Assembly (NCBI RefSeq): GCF_000616095.1
Contig: NZ_BAMS01000004.1
Span: forward strand, 62,001 to 126,000
Direction of reading: 5' to 3'
Length of the DNA: 64,000 bases
Origin: Sneathiella glossodoripedis JCM 23214
Lineage (GTDB): Bacteria; Pseudomonadota; Alphaproteobacteria; Sneathiellales; Sneathiellaceae
Both the position numbers and the translations under genes were made by a program. The notes under the pieces are model-generated. The model was not told where the DNA came from. It ran no database searches and saw nothing but the letters and a program-made list of their open reading frames with translations. The number at the start of each line of letters is the position of its first letter. Position 1 is the stretch's first letter. Shown piece by piece: positions 39,752 through 50,901 of this stretch.

Positions 39752-42312
39752 ATGCATGTAACTATTCCTAAAACGGGCCTTCCTGTAGAAGACGTGTTGC
39801 CAGAATTACTGGATCATCTCTCCAAACAGAATGTGGCGGTTCTGCAAGCCCCGCCGGGTGCAGGTAAAACAACAACTGTGCCTTTGTGGTTGTTGCAGTT
39901 GCAATCTTTGGAGAACCGGAAAATCATAATGCTTGAGCCTCGGCGCCTCGCGGCTCGTGCTGCGGCTGTTCGTATGGCGGGTCTGTTGGGCGAAGCTGTT
40001 GGTCAGACTGTCGGATATCGTATTCGATACGAGAATAAGGTCAGTTCACAAACCCGAATTGAAGTAGTGACTGAGGGGATTTTAACCCGAAAATTGCAAA
40101 GTGATCCTGAACTTTCTGATACGGCAGTTGTTATATTTGACGAATTTCACGAGCGCAGCCTGAACTCAGATTTGGGGCTGGCTTTGATGCGACAAACGCA
40201 GGAGTTCCTTAGAGAGGACCTAAAGGTGCTGGTCATGTCGGCAACTCTTGACGCTGAAGGTATTGCTAAGTTGTTGGGCAATGCACCAATCGTCACCAGT
40301 CAGGGTAAGCTTTTTCCTGTTGAGACCAGATATATTGAGCGAACACCAAAAGGCCGATATGAAGGGATTTTAAGCAACTGGATAACTGATATCCTTCATG
40401 AAGAGCCAAGTGGCGATATGCTTGTTTTCCTTCCGGGAGCAGGAGAAATAAACCGTGTGTCGTCGAATCTATCAGCCAAAAGTGAGCTAGCTGACTTTGC
40501 GATACATACTCTTTTTGGAAACTTATCACAAAAACAACAGGATAAAGCGTTGTCTCCTGACCCTAAAGGGCGAAGGAAGATCGTGTTGGCTACAGATATT
40601 GCTGAGACAAGCCTGACAATTGATGGGGTTCGTATCGTCGTTGATACGGGGCTTTCAAGGAAGCCATTTTTTGATCCAAATAGTGGTATGAGCAGGCTTG
40701 AGCTTAAGCGTATTTCACGGGCTTCAGCGGATCAACGTCGCGGGCGAGCGGGCAGACAGCAGGCAGGTGTTTGCTATCGCATGTGGAGCGCCGCTGAGGA
40801 TCGAGGTTTAATTCCTTATTCAGAACCAGAAATTGCGGTCGCGGATCTTAGTTCTTTAGCGTTGGAACTGGCAAAATGGGGGGTAACAGACGTAAGTGAG
40901 CTTGCTTGGCTGACCGAACCGCCAGAGGGACTACTCTCACAAGGGAGGGAAGTATTGCGATCCTTGGGCGCATTGGATAAGACTGATAAAATTACAAAAT
41001 TGGGTAGCCGAATTGTTAATTTGCCACTGCATCCTCGTCTTGCCAGTATGATTGTTAAGTGTGAGTTCAGTGATGATCTGGCGCTTGCCTGCGATATGGC
41101 GGCCCTATTGTCAGAAAGAGACATTCTCCCGAAAAATCGAGATGGCTCAAATGCTGACTTAAGAAAGCGACTGCAACTGTTGGAAAATGCGAGGTCACAA
41201 TCGGCGCGAAACCCAGCGCTCGGCGCAGTCTTAAAGAACTCTGCGGACATACGGAAACGCTTTCGGGTTAATTCTGATCAATTGGTGAATTTATCAAATG
41301 CTGGTTTGGTACTGTCGTTAGCTTATCCTGATCGCATTGGTGAAAAACGCAAAGGGAAATCCGTCTCTTACCGCCTCTCTGGTGGACGAGGGGCGGCACT
41401 TGCGGAGCGGGATGAACTTGCAGGCGAGCCGTATCTGGTTGTTGCTGACCTGGATGGAAAAGGACGAGATGCGACGATCCGGTTGCTGCGCCCATGACAT
41501 ATCAACAGTTGATACATCAGTATCAGAACGCTATCGAGCACCGGGTCAATCTGTATTGGGATGCAGAAAAAGATCGAGTGATTGCAGATCAAGAGACTTG
41601 TATAGGGGCGCTTGTTCTCGACCGGAAACGAATGAAACAACCAGACACCAACGATGTTGCGAAAGTATTACTGGATGTGATCCGGAGCAAAGAGATGCGC
41701 CCGCTACCTTGGACTCCAGAGGCGCAGGCAGTAATTGACCGAGCCGCATTCGTGGTTAGGCATTGTTTTGGTTCTGAAGAAAATGTAACGAGCCAAAAAG
41801 GGGAAGTCCTTTCTGTTCAGCGATTTAGGAATTTGAGCAGAGATTGGCTTATGGAGCGTATGGAGGAATGGTTGCTTCCCCATCTATTGGGGCTGATTAG
41901 CCTCGCTCAGCTCGAAAAACTAAATTTGGAGCAGATTTTCGAAAACCTTCTGGACTGGCCAGAGCAACAGTATTTGAATGAAATTGCACCCGCCAGATTA
42001 AAAATGCCCACAGGTTCCCAGATCAGGTTAGATTACAGTGATGTCGATAATCCGGTACTTGCCGTTCGTTTGCAAGAGCTGTTTGGACAGGCAGATATCC
42101 CTAAACTTGTCGATGGTAAAGTACGCATATCCATACATCTATTAAGCCCAGCTTACAGGCCTGCACAAATAACCACTGACCTGGCTGGGTTTTGGGCAAA
42201 TAGCTATGATGCGGTAAAGAAAGACCTGAAAGGGCAATACCCTAAACATTACTGGCCTGATGATCCAATGCAGGCCGAACCCACCACTCGTGCAAAACCC
42301 CGCAAGAAGTGA
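39752..42312 (+). pseudogene. hrpB: ATP-dependent RNA helicase HrpB (apparent frameshift)
   Basis: DEAH/DExH-family helicase. Motif I is APPGAGKTTTVPL, motif II is the HrpB-type DEFHERS, motif III is MSATLD, and motif VI is QRRGRAGRQQAG; the HrpB C-terminal domain follows in a second frame (IEHRVNLYWDAEKDRV to PRKK). The first frame stops after ATIRLLRP at 41497; the second frame overlaps at 41494. One extra G beside 41485 gives IRLAAPMTYQQ and a single 853-residue protein, normal for HrpB. Its stop is one base from the convergent cobS stop. Confidence 0.9.
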
Positions 42313-42313
42313 G

Positions 42314-43099
42314 CTAGCTGATGAAGGCTGCCATGCTGATAAAAAATGCACATTCGCTGATTTGTTGAATGCTTCCCAGTACATCTCCGGTTTGTCCACC
42401 GATCTGCCGGTAGGCAATAAAGCCGATAAATAAGGCGCCTGCAATAGCAGAAAATACAGCTATTGAACCCGCGTATGGGCCTAGCAATATCACTGGTATG
42501 ATGATGGCAAAGGCTAAGGACGTTAAGGCTGCAGATACAGGAGGGCGGCCAGCGCTTGCACCAAGGCCATCCGCACGAGCAGCGGGCATAAAATACATCG
42601 CTGCGCCCATCAAGCCGCGACTGCAAGTTGCCGCTGAGAGGAGGATGCCAAAAGTAAACCAAGTGCCGGGATAGCTTGCAATTGCGGAGACTTTTATTCC
42701 AATAATTAATATTAGTGTAACGACAGCGTAGGTGCCAACGCGGCTGTCGCGCATGATTTCAAGCTTTTTGTCTTTATCAACACCACCGCCGAAACCATCG
42801 GCGACGTCACCGATTGCATCTTCGTGCAGTGCCCCCGTTAGTATAATTTGTGCGGAAACTGCCAGCATTGCCCCCAAAACAGGTGGAATGCCGACATTGA
42901 AAGCAAGCCAGTAGACGCCAGCGCTTAACCCTCCCACAATAATCCCGATCAATGCGAATACGCGACTGGCAAGACCAACATTTTTCATGGAAAACTGAAT
43001 GTTAAGCCGAACTGGCAGGCGCGTTAAAAATACGAGTGCAATCAGGAAATCGTGAACCCAGCTACCGTTATATTTTTTCTGTAATTCTGAATTTGTCAT
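42314..43099 (-). CDS. cobS: Adenosylcobinamide-GDP ribazoletransferase
   Basis: Joins adenosylcobinamide-GDP to alpha-ribazole, the last step before cobalamin phosphate is completed. Also called CobV. 261 aa integral membrane protein with about six TM segments and the family motif GALHEDAIGDVADGFGGG (usual form EDGLADxxDG). ends the minus-strand unit cobA-cobB-cobU-cobS; cobU ends three bases upstream. Confidence 0.93.
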   Translation of the reverse strand: MTNSELQKKYNGSWVHDFLIALVFLTRLPVRLNIQFSMKNVGLASRVFALIGIIVGGLSAGVYWLAFNVGIPPVLGAMLAVSAQIILTGALHEDAIGDVADGFGGGVDKDKKLEIMRDSRVGTYAVVTLILIIGIKVSAIASYPGTWFTFGILLSAATCSRGLMGAAMYFMPAARADGLGASAGRPPVSAALTSLAFAIIIPVILLGPYAGSIAVFSAIAGALFIGFIAYRQIGGQTGDVLGSIQQISECAFFISMAAFIS

Positions 43100-43101
43100 T
43101 T

Positions 43102-43617
43102 TTATTTTAGTTGCTGAGGTAGACCGGCAGTAATCAGATATACACGGTCGGCAAGCGCGGCTATTTTCTGATGCAGGATACCGGCATGGTCCCGAAACCG
43201 TCTGGCCATTTCGTTTTCTGGAACGATCCCCAAGCCTACTTCATTAGATACAAGTATAACCGGACCGTTAGCCTGTTGCAGTGCATCGCATATCGAGTTT
43301 CCTGCGTCTTCAATATTCCGTTCGGCGAGCACGAGATTTGTCAACCAAAGGGTCAGACAATCAATCAATAGAATATTACCGCTACCAGTTTGCGTTTTTA
43401 AAATTTTTCCCAGATCAATCGGTTCTTCAATCGTGATCCAGTCACCACCGCGACTTTGTTGATGCAGATTAACCCTTTCCTGCATTTCAGCATCAAATAT
43501 CTGACTCGTGGCCACATAAATTTTATTTAAACCGCTATCGATAGCTAATTGTTCTGCAAATCGGCTTTTACCTGATCTGGCACCACCAAGAACAAAAGTG
43601 ATTTTTGAAGTGTTCAT
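43102..43617 (-). CDS. cobU: Adenosylcobinamide kinase / guanylyltransferase
   Basis: Phosphorylates adenosylcobinamide and adds GMP (also called CobP). 171 aa from ATG 43617. P-loop GGARSGKSRFAEQ, the DCLTLWLTNLV block and VSNEVGLGIVPENEMARRFRD are all present. An ATG at 43659 would overlap cobB by 38 bases and is less likely. It lies between cobB and cobS. Confidence 0.94.
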   Translation of the reverse strand: MNTSKITFVLGGARSGKSRFAEQLAIDSGLNKIYVATSQIFDAEMQERVNLHQQSRGGDWITIEEPIDLGKILKTQTGSGNILLIDCLTLWLTNLVLAERNIEDAGNSICDALQQANGPVILVSNEVGLGIVPENEMARRFRDHAGILHQKIAALADRVYLITAGLPQQLK

Positions 43618-43621
43618 TTGC

Positions 43622-44944
43622 CTACTGTGCCCGATCGATAAGATGAATGAAAGACCCAAAGGCGGATCCGGCGATCAGTCCAAATTCACCCAAGTTATTT
43701 GAAAGTGCGTCAGTCGCTGTAAATAGTGGAGTGGCATAAGAGGATTTCTGAACTTCACTGGCATAGTGAAACTCATGGGCCCTAAATCTGCATCCGGCAG
43801 CCCCTAAAGAAGTAGAATGCCGTAATTTAGCCTGCCGGTAACCCAGATGCAGCTTTGGTGTTTCAAAAGATGTTTTTAAAGGGAGCACACCTGCCATAGG
43901 ATAAGTCTTCCCATCCTTTCCAACAATTGCCTCACCCATAACCATATAGCCACCGCATTCGCCATAAATGGAAACGCTTTTATCCTTTGCATCACGGATG
44001 CCTTTTAAAAAGTTTTCTGCGCTGGATAGCTTGGGTAGATGCAATTCCGGATATCCTCCCGGCAAGTATATGAAATCTGCATTTGGGTGTGGTGCTTCAT
44101 TTGCAAGTGGTGAAAAAGGGCTCACGTGAATTCCCGCTTCACGCCAGGCCTTTTTATAATGTGCATATGTGAAGCGAAACGCATTGTCTTCCGCTATAGC
44201 GATATGTTGCCCTGAAATTATTGGGGGTGTAGGTGCCTCCTGTAAAAGCTTCTGCGGTTTTTTCGCAAGCGTTGTAAGAGCAGTTAAATCGATGGATTGC
44301 GAAATGATTTGAGCGGCCTTGCTTAGAAACCTTTCAAGGGAGCTGTTCTCATCAGCCTGCACCAATCCTAAATGTCTACGAGGAATGTTTAGGTCCTCAT
44401 GTTTTGAAATGAGGCCGACACATGGTATTCCAGCTACGCTTGAAGCTGTTCTTAAAATTTCACCGTGATTTGAGCTGCCGACACCATTAAAAATTACGCC
44501 AGCAATGGAGATATCATCTCTAAAATTCTGAAATCCTTGCAATAATGCCGCGGCGCTACTTGAAAGACCAGTGGCTGAAACGACCAGTATAATGGGGATA
44601 TTAAACTCTGCTGCCAAATCAGCGGTCGATCCGCTTCCATCGCGTGCGCCGTCAAAGAGCCCCATAACACCTTCTCCAATTACGATGTCGGCGTCATTTT
44701 GGCAACTGCTGAGAAGGTGGTTTCGGGTATTTGTCTCCATTCCCCAAGGATCGATATTAACACATGGCTTACCACTCGCTTTATGGTGAAACACAGGATC
44801 AATATAGTCTGGGCCGGTTTTAAACGATTTGACGGATAAGCCTTTGTCTTTAAGGGCCCTCAGGAGTGCAAGTGTGAGTGTTGTTTTTCCTGAATTTGTT
44901 GCAGGGGCAGCGATAAGCAGAGTAGGGGCTGAGCCTCTACTCAT
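43622..44944 (-). CDS. cobB: Cobyrinate / hydrogenobyrinate a,c-diamide synthase
   Basis: Amidates the a and c side chains using glutamine and ATP. 440 aa: N-terminal dethiobiotin-synthetase-like domain (LLIAAPATNSGKTTLTLALL, GPDYIDPVFH, EGVMGLFDG) and a C-terminal type I glutamine amidotransferase-like domain (YLPGGYPELH, YGECGGYMVMG with the catalytic Cys, then the EFHYA region). ATG 44944 shares ATGA with the cobA stop; the longer frame is rejected. Confidence 0.94.
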   Translation of the reverse strand: MSRGSAPTLLIAAPATNSGKTTLTLALLRALKDKGLSVKSFKTGPDYIDPVFHHKASGKPCVNIDPWGMETNTRNHLLSSCQNDADIVIGEGVMGLFDGARDGSGSTADLAAEFNIPIILVVSATGLSSSAAALLQGFQNFRDDISIAGVIFNGVGSSNHGEILRTASSVAGIPCVGLISKHEDLNIPRRHLGLVQADENSSLERFLSKAAQIISQSIDLTALTTLAKKPQKLLQEAPTPPIISGQHIAIAEDNAFRFTYAHYKKAWREAGIHVSPFSPLANEAPHPNADFIYLPGGYPELHLPKLSSAENFLKGIRDAKDKSVSIYGECGGYMVMGEAIVGKDGKTYPMAGVLPLKTSFETPKLHLGYRQAKLRHSTSLGAAGCRFRAHEFHYASEVQKSSYATPLFTATDALSNNLGEFGLIAGSAFGSFIHLIDRAQ

Positions 44945-45738
44945 GTGTTCTGTTCCGCAATTACTTTGGCAAACCATCCGAGTTTGTTGTGTAGTTCCAC
45001 GACTTGTCCCACTACGATTAGCGCTGGAGGCTCCAGATCACTGTTAGAGAGATCAGCCACCGCATCTTGAAGCGTCGTTGTCACCATTTTTTGCGTAGGC
45101 AATGTGGCATTAGCAATAATTGCGACCGGTTCATTGGGATTGCGACCGTGTTTCATCAGCATGGAGGTGATTTCGGCAATATGTTTAACGCCCATGTAAA
45201 TGACAATTACAGGCGAGCCTTTTGCTATATATTCCCAATTTACACTGGGAACTTTCCCATTGGCGTCATGTCCGGTGACAAAGGTCGCCGCAGAATTTGT
45301 GCTTCGGTGTGTCAATGGAATGCCAGCGTATGCTAGTCCTCCAACTCCGGAAGAGACCGCTGGAATTACGCGGAAGGGGATGTTGTTGTCGACAAGCTTC
45401 AAGGCTTCTTCACCGCCCCGCCCGAATATATATGGATCTCCCCCTTTTAGGCGAAGAACCCGCTTGCCTTCTTTTGCAAGCGCAACTAGGCGGTCACTGA
45501 TATCTTTTTGCTTGGCAGACGGTTTTCCGCCCCGTTTGCCTGCATATTCCAGTACACAGTCAGGATTGGTGAGGTCTAGAATTTCCTGACTGACAAGTGC
45601 GTCATAAACCAGCACATCAGCCTGCCTGAGACCCTCAATGGCGTATAGTGTAAGCAGGCCCGGGTCACCGGGACCAGCTCCTAGTAGCCAGACGGAGCCC
45701 GGCTCAAAAGCCGGTATTTGTCGAAGGATATGTTCCAT
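44941..45738 (-). CDS. cobA: Uroporphyrinogen-III C-methyltransferase
   Basis: Makes precorrin-2 by methylating C2 and C7 with two SAM molecules. 265 aa. SAM-methyltransferase blocks VWLLGAGPGDPGLLTLYAIEGL, KRVLRLKGGDPYIFGRGGEEA, GIPLTHRS and FVTGHD are canonical for SUMT without a siroheme (CysG) extension. First gene of a four-gene minus-strand unit, divergent from cbiD with 68 bases between. No riboswitch is visible in that short gap. Confidence 0.95.
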   Translation of the reverse strand: MEHILRQIPAFEPGSVWLLGAGPGDPGLLTLYAIEGLRQADVLVYDALVSQEILDLTNPDCVLEYAGKRGGKPSAKQKDISDRLVALAKEGKRVLRLKGGDPYIFGRGGEEALKLVDNNIPFRVIPAVSSGVGGLAYAGIPLTHRSTNSAATFVTGHDANGKVPSVNWEYIAKGSPVIVIYMGVKHIAEITSMLMKHGRNPNEPVAIIANATLPTQKMVTTTLQDAVADLSNSDLEPPALIVVGQVVELHNKLGWFAKVIAEQNT

Positions 45739-45806
45739 AATTTTCTTTTACACAGGAATAACTTGTGACGCTAGCCAACAGTACATTGTAGGCCTATAAA
45801 TAATAC

Positions 45807-46898
45807 ATGAACACGAAGGTGCCCACGGAAAAATTACGTTATGGATGGACAACCGGCGCCTGTGCCACGGCGGCCTCCAAATCCGCCCTGTCTGCATTGC
45901 TGGGGCGCGGCTTTCTGGATCCTGTCACGATCACTTTACCAAAGGGGCAAAAACCAGCTTTTTCGCTGGCGACCGAAGACTTGGGAGACAATTACGCGAC
46001 GGCAAGTGTTATCAAGGATGCGGGGGATGACCCCGACGTGACACATTTGGCGCGTATCATAGCAACTGTCCGACCTGTAACAGCGGGCGGTGGAATTCAA
46101 TTTCGAGCTGGTGAGGGAGTGGGGACGGTAACCCGTGAAGGTTTACCATTGGCAGTTGGTGAACCAGCGATCAATCCTGTCCCGCGCCAGATGATCACTG
46201 ATGAAATTTTAGAGCTTTGTAAACAATTTGATGTTGCACCCGATTTCGAAATCGAAATTGGAATTGAAAACGGCGCTGAGCTTGCGCGCTATACCATGAA
46301 TGGGCGATTGGGAATTAAAGGCGGTCTCTCCGTTCTTGGGACAACAGGAATAGTTGTTCCGTATTCTTGCGCAGCATGGATTGCTTCCCTTCACAGAGGG
46401 ATCGATGTGTCGATTGCAGCCGGTGCAGAACATTTAATCGCATCTACTGGTTCAACGTCGGAAAAAGCGACAAATGCAATATATGATCTGCCGGATTACG
46501 CATTGCTTGATATGGGGGATTTTGCTGGTGGAGTGCTGAAGTATTTGAAAAAGCACCCTGTTCCCAAACTGACCCTTGCTGGAGGGTTTGCAAAATTCAC
46601 CAAACTTGCCGAAGGCCACATGGACCTTCATTCTGGTCGATCTTCTGTAAATTTTAACTGGCTGGCAGAACAACTTAAACTGCTGGGCGCATCGGATGAA
46701 TTGATTGATCAGGTAAGAAAAGCCAACACAGCGATGCAGGTTCTGGGATCTTGCGAAGAGGCAGGTATTCCGATTGCAACGCATATAGCAAATTTAGCAG
46801 CAAATACTGCTCAAAAAATTGCGGGCAAAGAGATTAGTATAGAAGTTCTTATCTTCGATAGAAAAGGAGTTTTAGTGGGGCAAAATAATGACCGCTAG
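45807..46898 (+). CDS. cbiD: Cobalt-precorrin-5B C1-methyltransferase CbiD
   Basis: Adds the C1 methyl group after ring contraction; it is the oxygen-independent-type enzyme that replaces CobF. 363 aa. RYGWTTGACATAASKSALSALL is the family N-terminal block (in part), followed by AGEGVGTVTREGLPLAVGEPAINPVPR, and SVLGTTGIVVPYSCAAWIAS and LAGGFAKFTKLAEGHMDLHS. Overlaps cobK by 11 bases, so they are coupled. The divergent gap to cobA probably carries both promoters. Confidence 0.94.
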   Translation: MNTKVPTEKLRYGWTTGACATAASKSALSALLGRGFLDPVTITLPKGQKPAFSLATEDLGDNYATASVIKDAGDDPDVTHLARIIATVRPVTAGGGIQFRAGEGVGTVTREGLPLAVGEPAINPVPRQMITDEILELCKQFDVAPDFEIEIGIENGAELARYTMNGRLGIKGGLSVLGTTGIVVPYSCAAWIASLHRGIDVSIAAGAEHLIASTGSTSEKATNAIYDLPDYALLDMGDFAGGVLKYLKKHPVPKLTLAGGFAKFTKLAEGHMDLHSGRSSVNFNWLAEQLKLLGASDELIDQVRKANTAMQVLGSCEEAGIPIATHIANLAANTAQKIAGKEISIEVLIFDRKGVLVGQNNDR

Positions 46899-47634
46899 GA
46901 AGAATATTCTGCTCCTGGGAGGGACAGGTGAAGCAGTTGAACTCAATAGATATCTGAACTCCCTTCCATCTGTTAATCTGATAACCAGCCTCGCGGGGCG
47001 AACTAATAAACCCACCTCTTTGGAAGGGGAGGTGATTTGGACGGGCTTTGCCAAATTCGGTGGGTTGAGTGAGTATTTGAAAGATCGAAATGTTCATCTT
47101 GTCGTTGACATGACACACCCCTTCGCTAGCGTAATTAGTCCGAAAGCAGCAGATACCTGTTCCCGCTTATCAATCCCCTATTTGCGCTTCGAAAGGCCGG
47201 CTTGGAAGCCTTTGGTTGGAGATCGCTGGATCTCCGTGGAGGATTTGAAATCAGCCTGCAGAGCCTGTGAGCCTTATACAAGATTATTTCTTAGTATTGG
47301 TCGTCAGGAAATATCTTGTTTTTTATGTTTAACCGGTAAATTAATATTTATAAGGTCAATCGAGCCTATTGACGTTGAAGGCTCGGCAAATGAGATTCGA
47401 AATATTATTGGGAGAGGCCCTTTTTCACTTGAGGATGAGCTGGTCTTTTTGAAGGATCAAGGCATTAATGTATTGATCACCAAAAATAGTGGGGGAGATG
47501 CAACTTATGCAAAAATAGAGGCGGCGAGACAACTCCAGATTCCGGTTGTCATGATAGATCGCCCCTATAGTCCTCCCCAAAATGCGTTTACAGATATTGA
47601 AGACCTTAAACGCAGCCTCATGCTTTACGTTTAG
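46888..47634 (+). CDS. cobK: Precorrin-6A reductase
   Basis: NADPH-dependent reduction of (cobalt-)precorrin-6A. 248 aa; [16 protein letters not shown] at the N-terminus, [28 protein letters not shown] and the closing [33 protein letters not shown] block identify CobK/CbiJ. It converges with cobM and the two coding ends overlap by 17 bases. Confidence 0.92.
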   Translation: MTARKNILLLGGTGEAVELNRYLNSLPSVNLITSLAGRTNKPTSLEGEVIWTGFAKFGGLSEYLKDRNVHLVVDMTHPFASVISPKAADTCSRLSIPYLRFERPAWKPLVGDRWISVEDLKSACRACEPYTRLFLSIGRQEISCFLCLTGKLIFIRSIEPIDVEGSANEIRNIIGRGPFSLEDELVFLKDQGINVLITKNSGGDATYAKIEAARQLQIPVVMIDRPYSPPQNAFTDIEDLKRSLMLYV

Positions 47635-48382
47635 GACGTAGAACATGCACATGCTCTGCATGATATAATGCGCTATCACGATAGTCTTTCGCATCCAGAA
47701 CCCTACCTACAATGACAAGGGCAGTTCGGGTTATCTTTTCAGCTCTGACCAACTCCTGGATGGTATCAAGTGTTCCTCGTATTATTTTTTCATCAGGCCA
47801 GGATGCGCGATATACAACGGCAACGGGGCAGTCTGCACCGTAATGAGGTATAAGATCAGCGGTCACTTTGCGCAGGTTTCGAACACTTAAGTGAATGGCA
47901 AGCGTTGCTCCGGATTTACCCAGTGTATCCAGATCTTCGTTATTTGGCATTTCGGTTGCCTTCATGGCAGTCCGCGTCAGAATAATGCTTTGGCTGATGT
48001 CAGGTAGGGTGAGCTCCGTGTTGAGAGCAGCGGCAGCGGCCGCAAAAGCGGGGACACCCGGTGTGATGGTGTATTTTATGCCCAGTTCTTCAAGCCGCCG
48101 CATTTGCTCTCCGATCGCACCATATATACTGGGGTCACCTGAATGAACTCTGGCAACATCCTGTCCTTTTGCATCAGCTTTTTTGAATTCTTCCATGATT
48201 TCATCCAGATGCAGTGGAGCTGTGTCGATGATCAAGGCATCATCGGGGGCATGTTCCAGAATTTCTACGGGAACAAGTGAACCTGCATACAGGCAAACGG
48301 GGCAGGATGCGATTAGATCCCTGCCGCGAAGCGTAATCAGATCTGCAGCCCCCGGTCCGGCTCCAATAAAATGAACTGTCAT
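47618..48382 (-). CDS. cobM: Precorrin-4 C11-methyltransferase
   Basis: SAM-dependent methylation at C11. 254 aa with [44 protein letters not shown] and [21 protein letters not shown], the CobM/CbiF hallmarks. Follows the CbiG-CobJ gene by one base and is the last gene of the cbiX-cobH-cobL-cobI-cobJ-cobM unit. Overlaps the convergent cobK by 17 bases. Confidence 0.95.
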   Translation of the reverse strand: MTVHFIGAGPGAADLITLRGRDLIASCPVCLYAGSLVPVEILEHAPDDALIIDTAPLHLDEIMEEFKKADAKGQDVARVHSGDPSIYGAIGEQMRRLEELGIKYTITPGVPAFAAAAAALNTELTLPDISQSIILTRTAMKATEMPNNEDLDTLGKSGATLAIHLSVRNLRKVTADLIPHYGADCPVAVVYRASWPDEKIIRGTLDTIQELVRAEKITRTALVIVGRVLDAKDYRDSALYHAEHVHVLRPKRKA

Positions 48383-48383
48383 A

Positions 48384-50207
48384 TCAGAATTCCTTTTTGC
48401 TTAGGGTCATTTTGCCGGCGTACCCTCTAGGTGTGTATGCCCATGATTTCAGACCGGAGTTTGTGCTTGTAATCTTGCTTTCGCTTGAGCCCACCATTAC
48501 CAAAGTGAGCATGTCCACCTTCTCAGGATCAAGATCGGCAAGAGGGAGTATTTTAACAGTTTCGTCTTCTCTGCCGAGATTTCGGGCGACTATCACTGGT
48601 GTAGTTGCTGGACGATGCTCGCTCAAGATTGCTTTGGCTGCATGCAGTTGCGTGCGACGTTTTTTTGAAACCGGATTATAAAAAGCAACCACGAAATCTC
48701 CGGCGGCTGCGGCTTTCAAGCGTTTTTCGATTGCTTCCCAAGGCGTCAGAAGGTCGGAGAGGGAAATCGTGCAGAAGTCATGCCCAAGTGGAGCGCCCGC
48801 CCGTGCTGCTGCAGCCTGCAATGCGGACATCCCGGGAGTGACCTGAATATCAAGTCTATCCCATTCAGGTTTTTCTTCTATCTGGATCAGCTCAAAAACG
48901 AGTGTGGCCATTGCGTAGATGCCGATATCCCCGGACGAGATGAGCGCAACATTTTTTCCTTCCGCTGCCAGATCAAGGGCATATCGCACCCGCTTTTCTT
49001 CTTCACCCAAATCAAAATCATGGCGAATTTTTCCAGTTGCGGCCTTGCCAAGTAAATCCGTATACAGCCCATAGGCTACGATATCGGTCGCTTCGTGGAT
49101 TAGCTTGGATGCTTCCGGTGTCCGCCAAGGCTCCTGTCCCGGGCCAATACCAACAACCGATAGTTTTCCTTGCATTTTGCCGGTACGGCTGGGGTTTATA
49201 GGCAGTTCAGAAATTGCCGCAGCCATTGTCGCGCGCTTGGATTTAACTTTGGGAATGATCAGCATGCCAGTCCTACCTGCCGCTGCCAACGCAGCGCCTT
49301 CACTGACGCCATGGCAACCGACCTCACTAAACACGACTGAGGAAGGGTTGATTAATCTGTCTTTTTCCGCTTCTAAAGTCTTAGCATCAAAAAAGCGTGC
49401 GGTTACACCAAAGTAGCGAGCGACTTCATGTACTGCATGTTCGTCTGATTTCAGATCTATGGAAAAAATGCCGCCAACAGATAATGGTGACAGTTTGTTT
49501 TCTTTAAGAGTGCTTTTTACAAGTGAGATCAATTCCTCACTGTCGCAACTTCTCTCACAGCCCACACCAACTGATATCAGTCTGGGATGATAGACGAGTT
49601 TGCCTGCATCTCCCGGTATATCTCTGGTGGTAACTTCAATGGTGAGATCTGCTTCGGTTGAAAAAGGCAAATCAGATTGTTCAAGCCATTGATTGTCACC
49701 AAGAAGTTTGACTTTTTCACCTTGCAAAAGGCGAGCAGCAAACTCTTTCATATGTTCGGGATTAGCGAGGGTCAGACCTGGCGGCGGACTGTCCAGAGCT
49801 ATGTTGAATTGTAGATCGCTTGCAGTTGTAATTGCAGGCACGGCCTTTAGATGTTTTGCAATTTCAGCGGCTTTTTCATTTGCGCCATGGTGCCCACCTA
49901 ACAGAGGAACGACCACAGTACCAGTGTCCCCTAAACTGAGGACGGGCGGTTCCGTGTTTTTGTCCATGAGCACAGGTGCCAGACACCGAATTAAGATTGC
50001 AGATGCACATATTCCGATAATTGGTGTGCTACTTTGATACAATTCTTTCAAATGCTGAGCAGTTTGCTGAAAGGTAAGGTCTGCTCCCTCCACTCGACCG
50101 GCAAGACCATGTGTCAAACTTTCCGGGTACAGCTCCTGTAATTTGCGGGCGGTTTGCCACCCAGTGTTGCTGAGCAGGATAATCGCTATGGGAGGGGTTA
50201 TTTCCAT
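48384..50207 (-). CDS. cobJ: Fused cobalt-precorrin-5A hydrolase (CbiG) / precorrin-3B C17-methyltransferase (CobJ)
   Basis: 607 aa, two enzymes in one chain. The N-terminal ~340 residues are CbiG: central-domain [45 protein letters not shown] and the C-terminal [15 protein letters not shown] block. The rest is Cob[66 protein letters not shown]. CbiG opens the delta-lactone in the oxygen-independent route. The fusion is known elsewhere; it implies tight handling of consecutive intermediates. Overlaps cobI by 10 bases. Confidence 0.94.
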   Translation of the reverse strand: MEITPPIAIILLSNTGWQTARKLQELYPESLTHGLAGRVEGADLTFQQTAQHLKELYQSSTPIIGICASAILIRCLAPVLMDKNTEPPVLSLGDTGTVVVPLLGGHHGANEKAAEIAKHLKAVPAITTASDLQFNIALDSPPPGLTLANPEHMKEFAARLLQGEKVKLLGDNQWLEQSDLPFSTEADLTIEVTTRDIPGDAGKLVYHPRLISVGVGCERSCDSEELISLVKSTLKENKLSPLSVGGIFSIDLKSDEHAVHEVARYFGVTARFFDAKTLEAEKDRLINPSSVVFSEVGCHGVSEGAALAAAGRTGMLIIPKVKSKRATMAAAISELPINPSRTGKMQGKLSVVGIGPGQEPWRTPEASKLIHEATDIVAYGLYTDLLGKAATGKIRHDFDLGEEEKRVRYALDLAAEGKNVALISSGDIGIYAMATLVFELIQIEEKPEWDRLDIQVTPGMSALQAAAARAGAPLGHDFCTISLSDLLTPWEAIEKRLKAAAAGDFVVAFYNPVSKKRRTQLHAAKAILSEHRPATTPVIVARNLGREDETVKILPLADLDPEKVDMLTLVMVGSSESKITSTNSGLKSWAYTPRGYAGKMTLSKKEF

Positions 50208-50901
50208 GCCTGTCCCCGCTTGTGAATCAGGATCATTGAAAAATAAGGGGCTGCATCGGCAGGTACTTCTCGTAGTGGTGTGATTTTCTGATTTTGCATG
50301 CTTGCTCGTTCGATATAATTGGCTTGGTCTGCGAGCCCCATGTCAATAATAAGACCCCGGATCCGATCAAAATGGCGGCCAAGTTTCATGAGAGCGACAC
50401 TGTCCGCAGCTTCAATCCGCGCTTTCAGAATAGAGTTTTCAAGAGGGGCAGGAAGCACGGTCAGTATATCGTTCCGAGCGGAAAGAGGTGTCTCTAGGGC
50501 AGTTGCACACGCAGTTAAAGAGGACACACCGGGAATGACTTCAACAGGAAAGTTCAATGCCATTCGGCCGAAAAGATACATAAAAGATCCATAGAAAAAA
50601 GGATCGCCTTCACATAGGACAGCAACATCTCGGCCGGCTTTCAATTCTTCAGCTAGTTCGATGGCTGCCATGTCATAAGCTTTCTGTGCCGGCTCTCTTG
50701 CGACAGTCATAGGAATGCGAATGGTAATTTCGTGTTTCTTATCCGTTAAGTGAGGTGCGATGATAGATCGCGCCAGACTGTCACCGTCTTCTAACGTAGG
50801 GTAGGCCAACACAGGTGAAGCCTGTAAAATTTTTAAGGCTTTCAACGTAATTAGATCCGGATCACCGGGTCCAATTCCCAGCCAAACAGTTTGCCTGTCA
50901 T
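50198..50901 (-). pseudogene. cobI: Precorrin-2 C20-methyltransferase CobI (apparent frameshift near the start)
   Basis: SAM-dependent C20 methylation of precorrin-2. The open frame from 50845 lacks the N-terminal SAM loop. ATG 50901, which overlaps the cobL stop as ATGA, begins MTGKLFG; the other frame then gives LGIGPGDPDLITLKALKILQASP, the expected GPGDPE loop. One extra base at 50881-50883 restores 234 aa. The remaining motifs (VAVLCEGDPFFYGSFMYLF, VIPGVSSLTACATALETPL) are intact. If read literally the enzyme would lack its SAM-binding loop and be inactive. Confidence 0.9.
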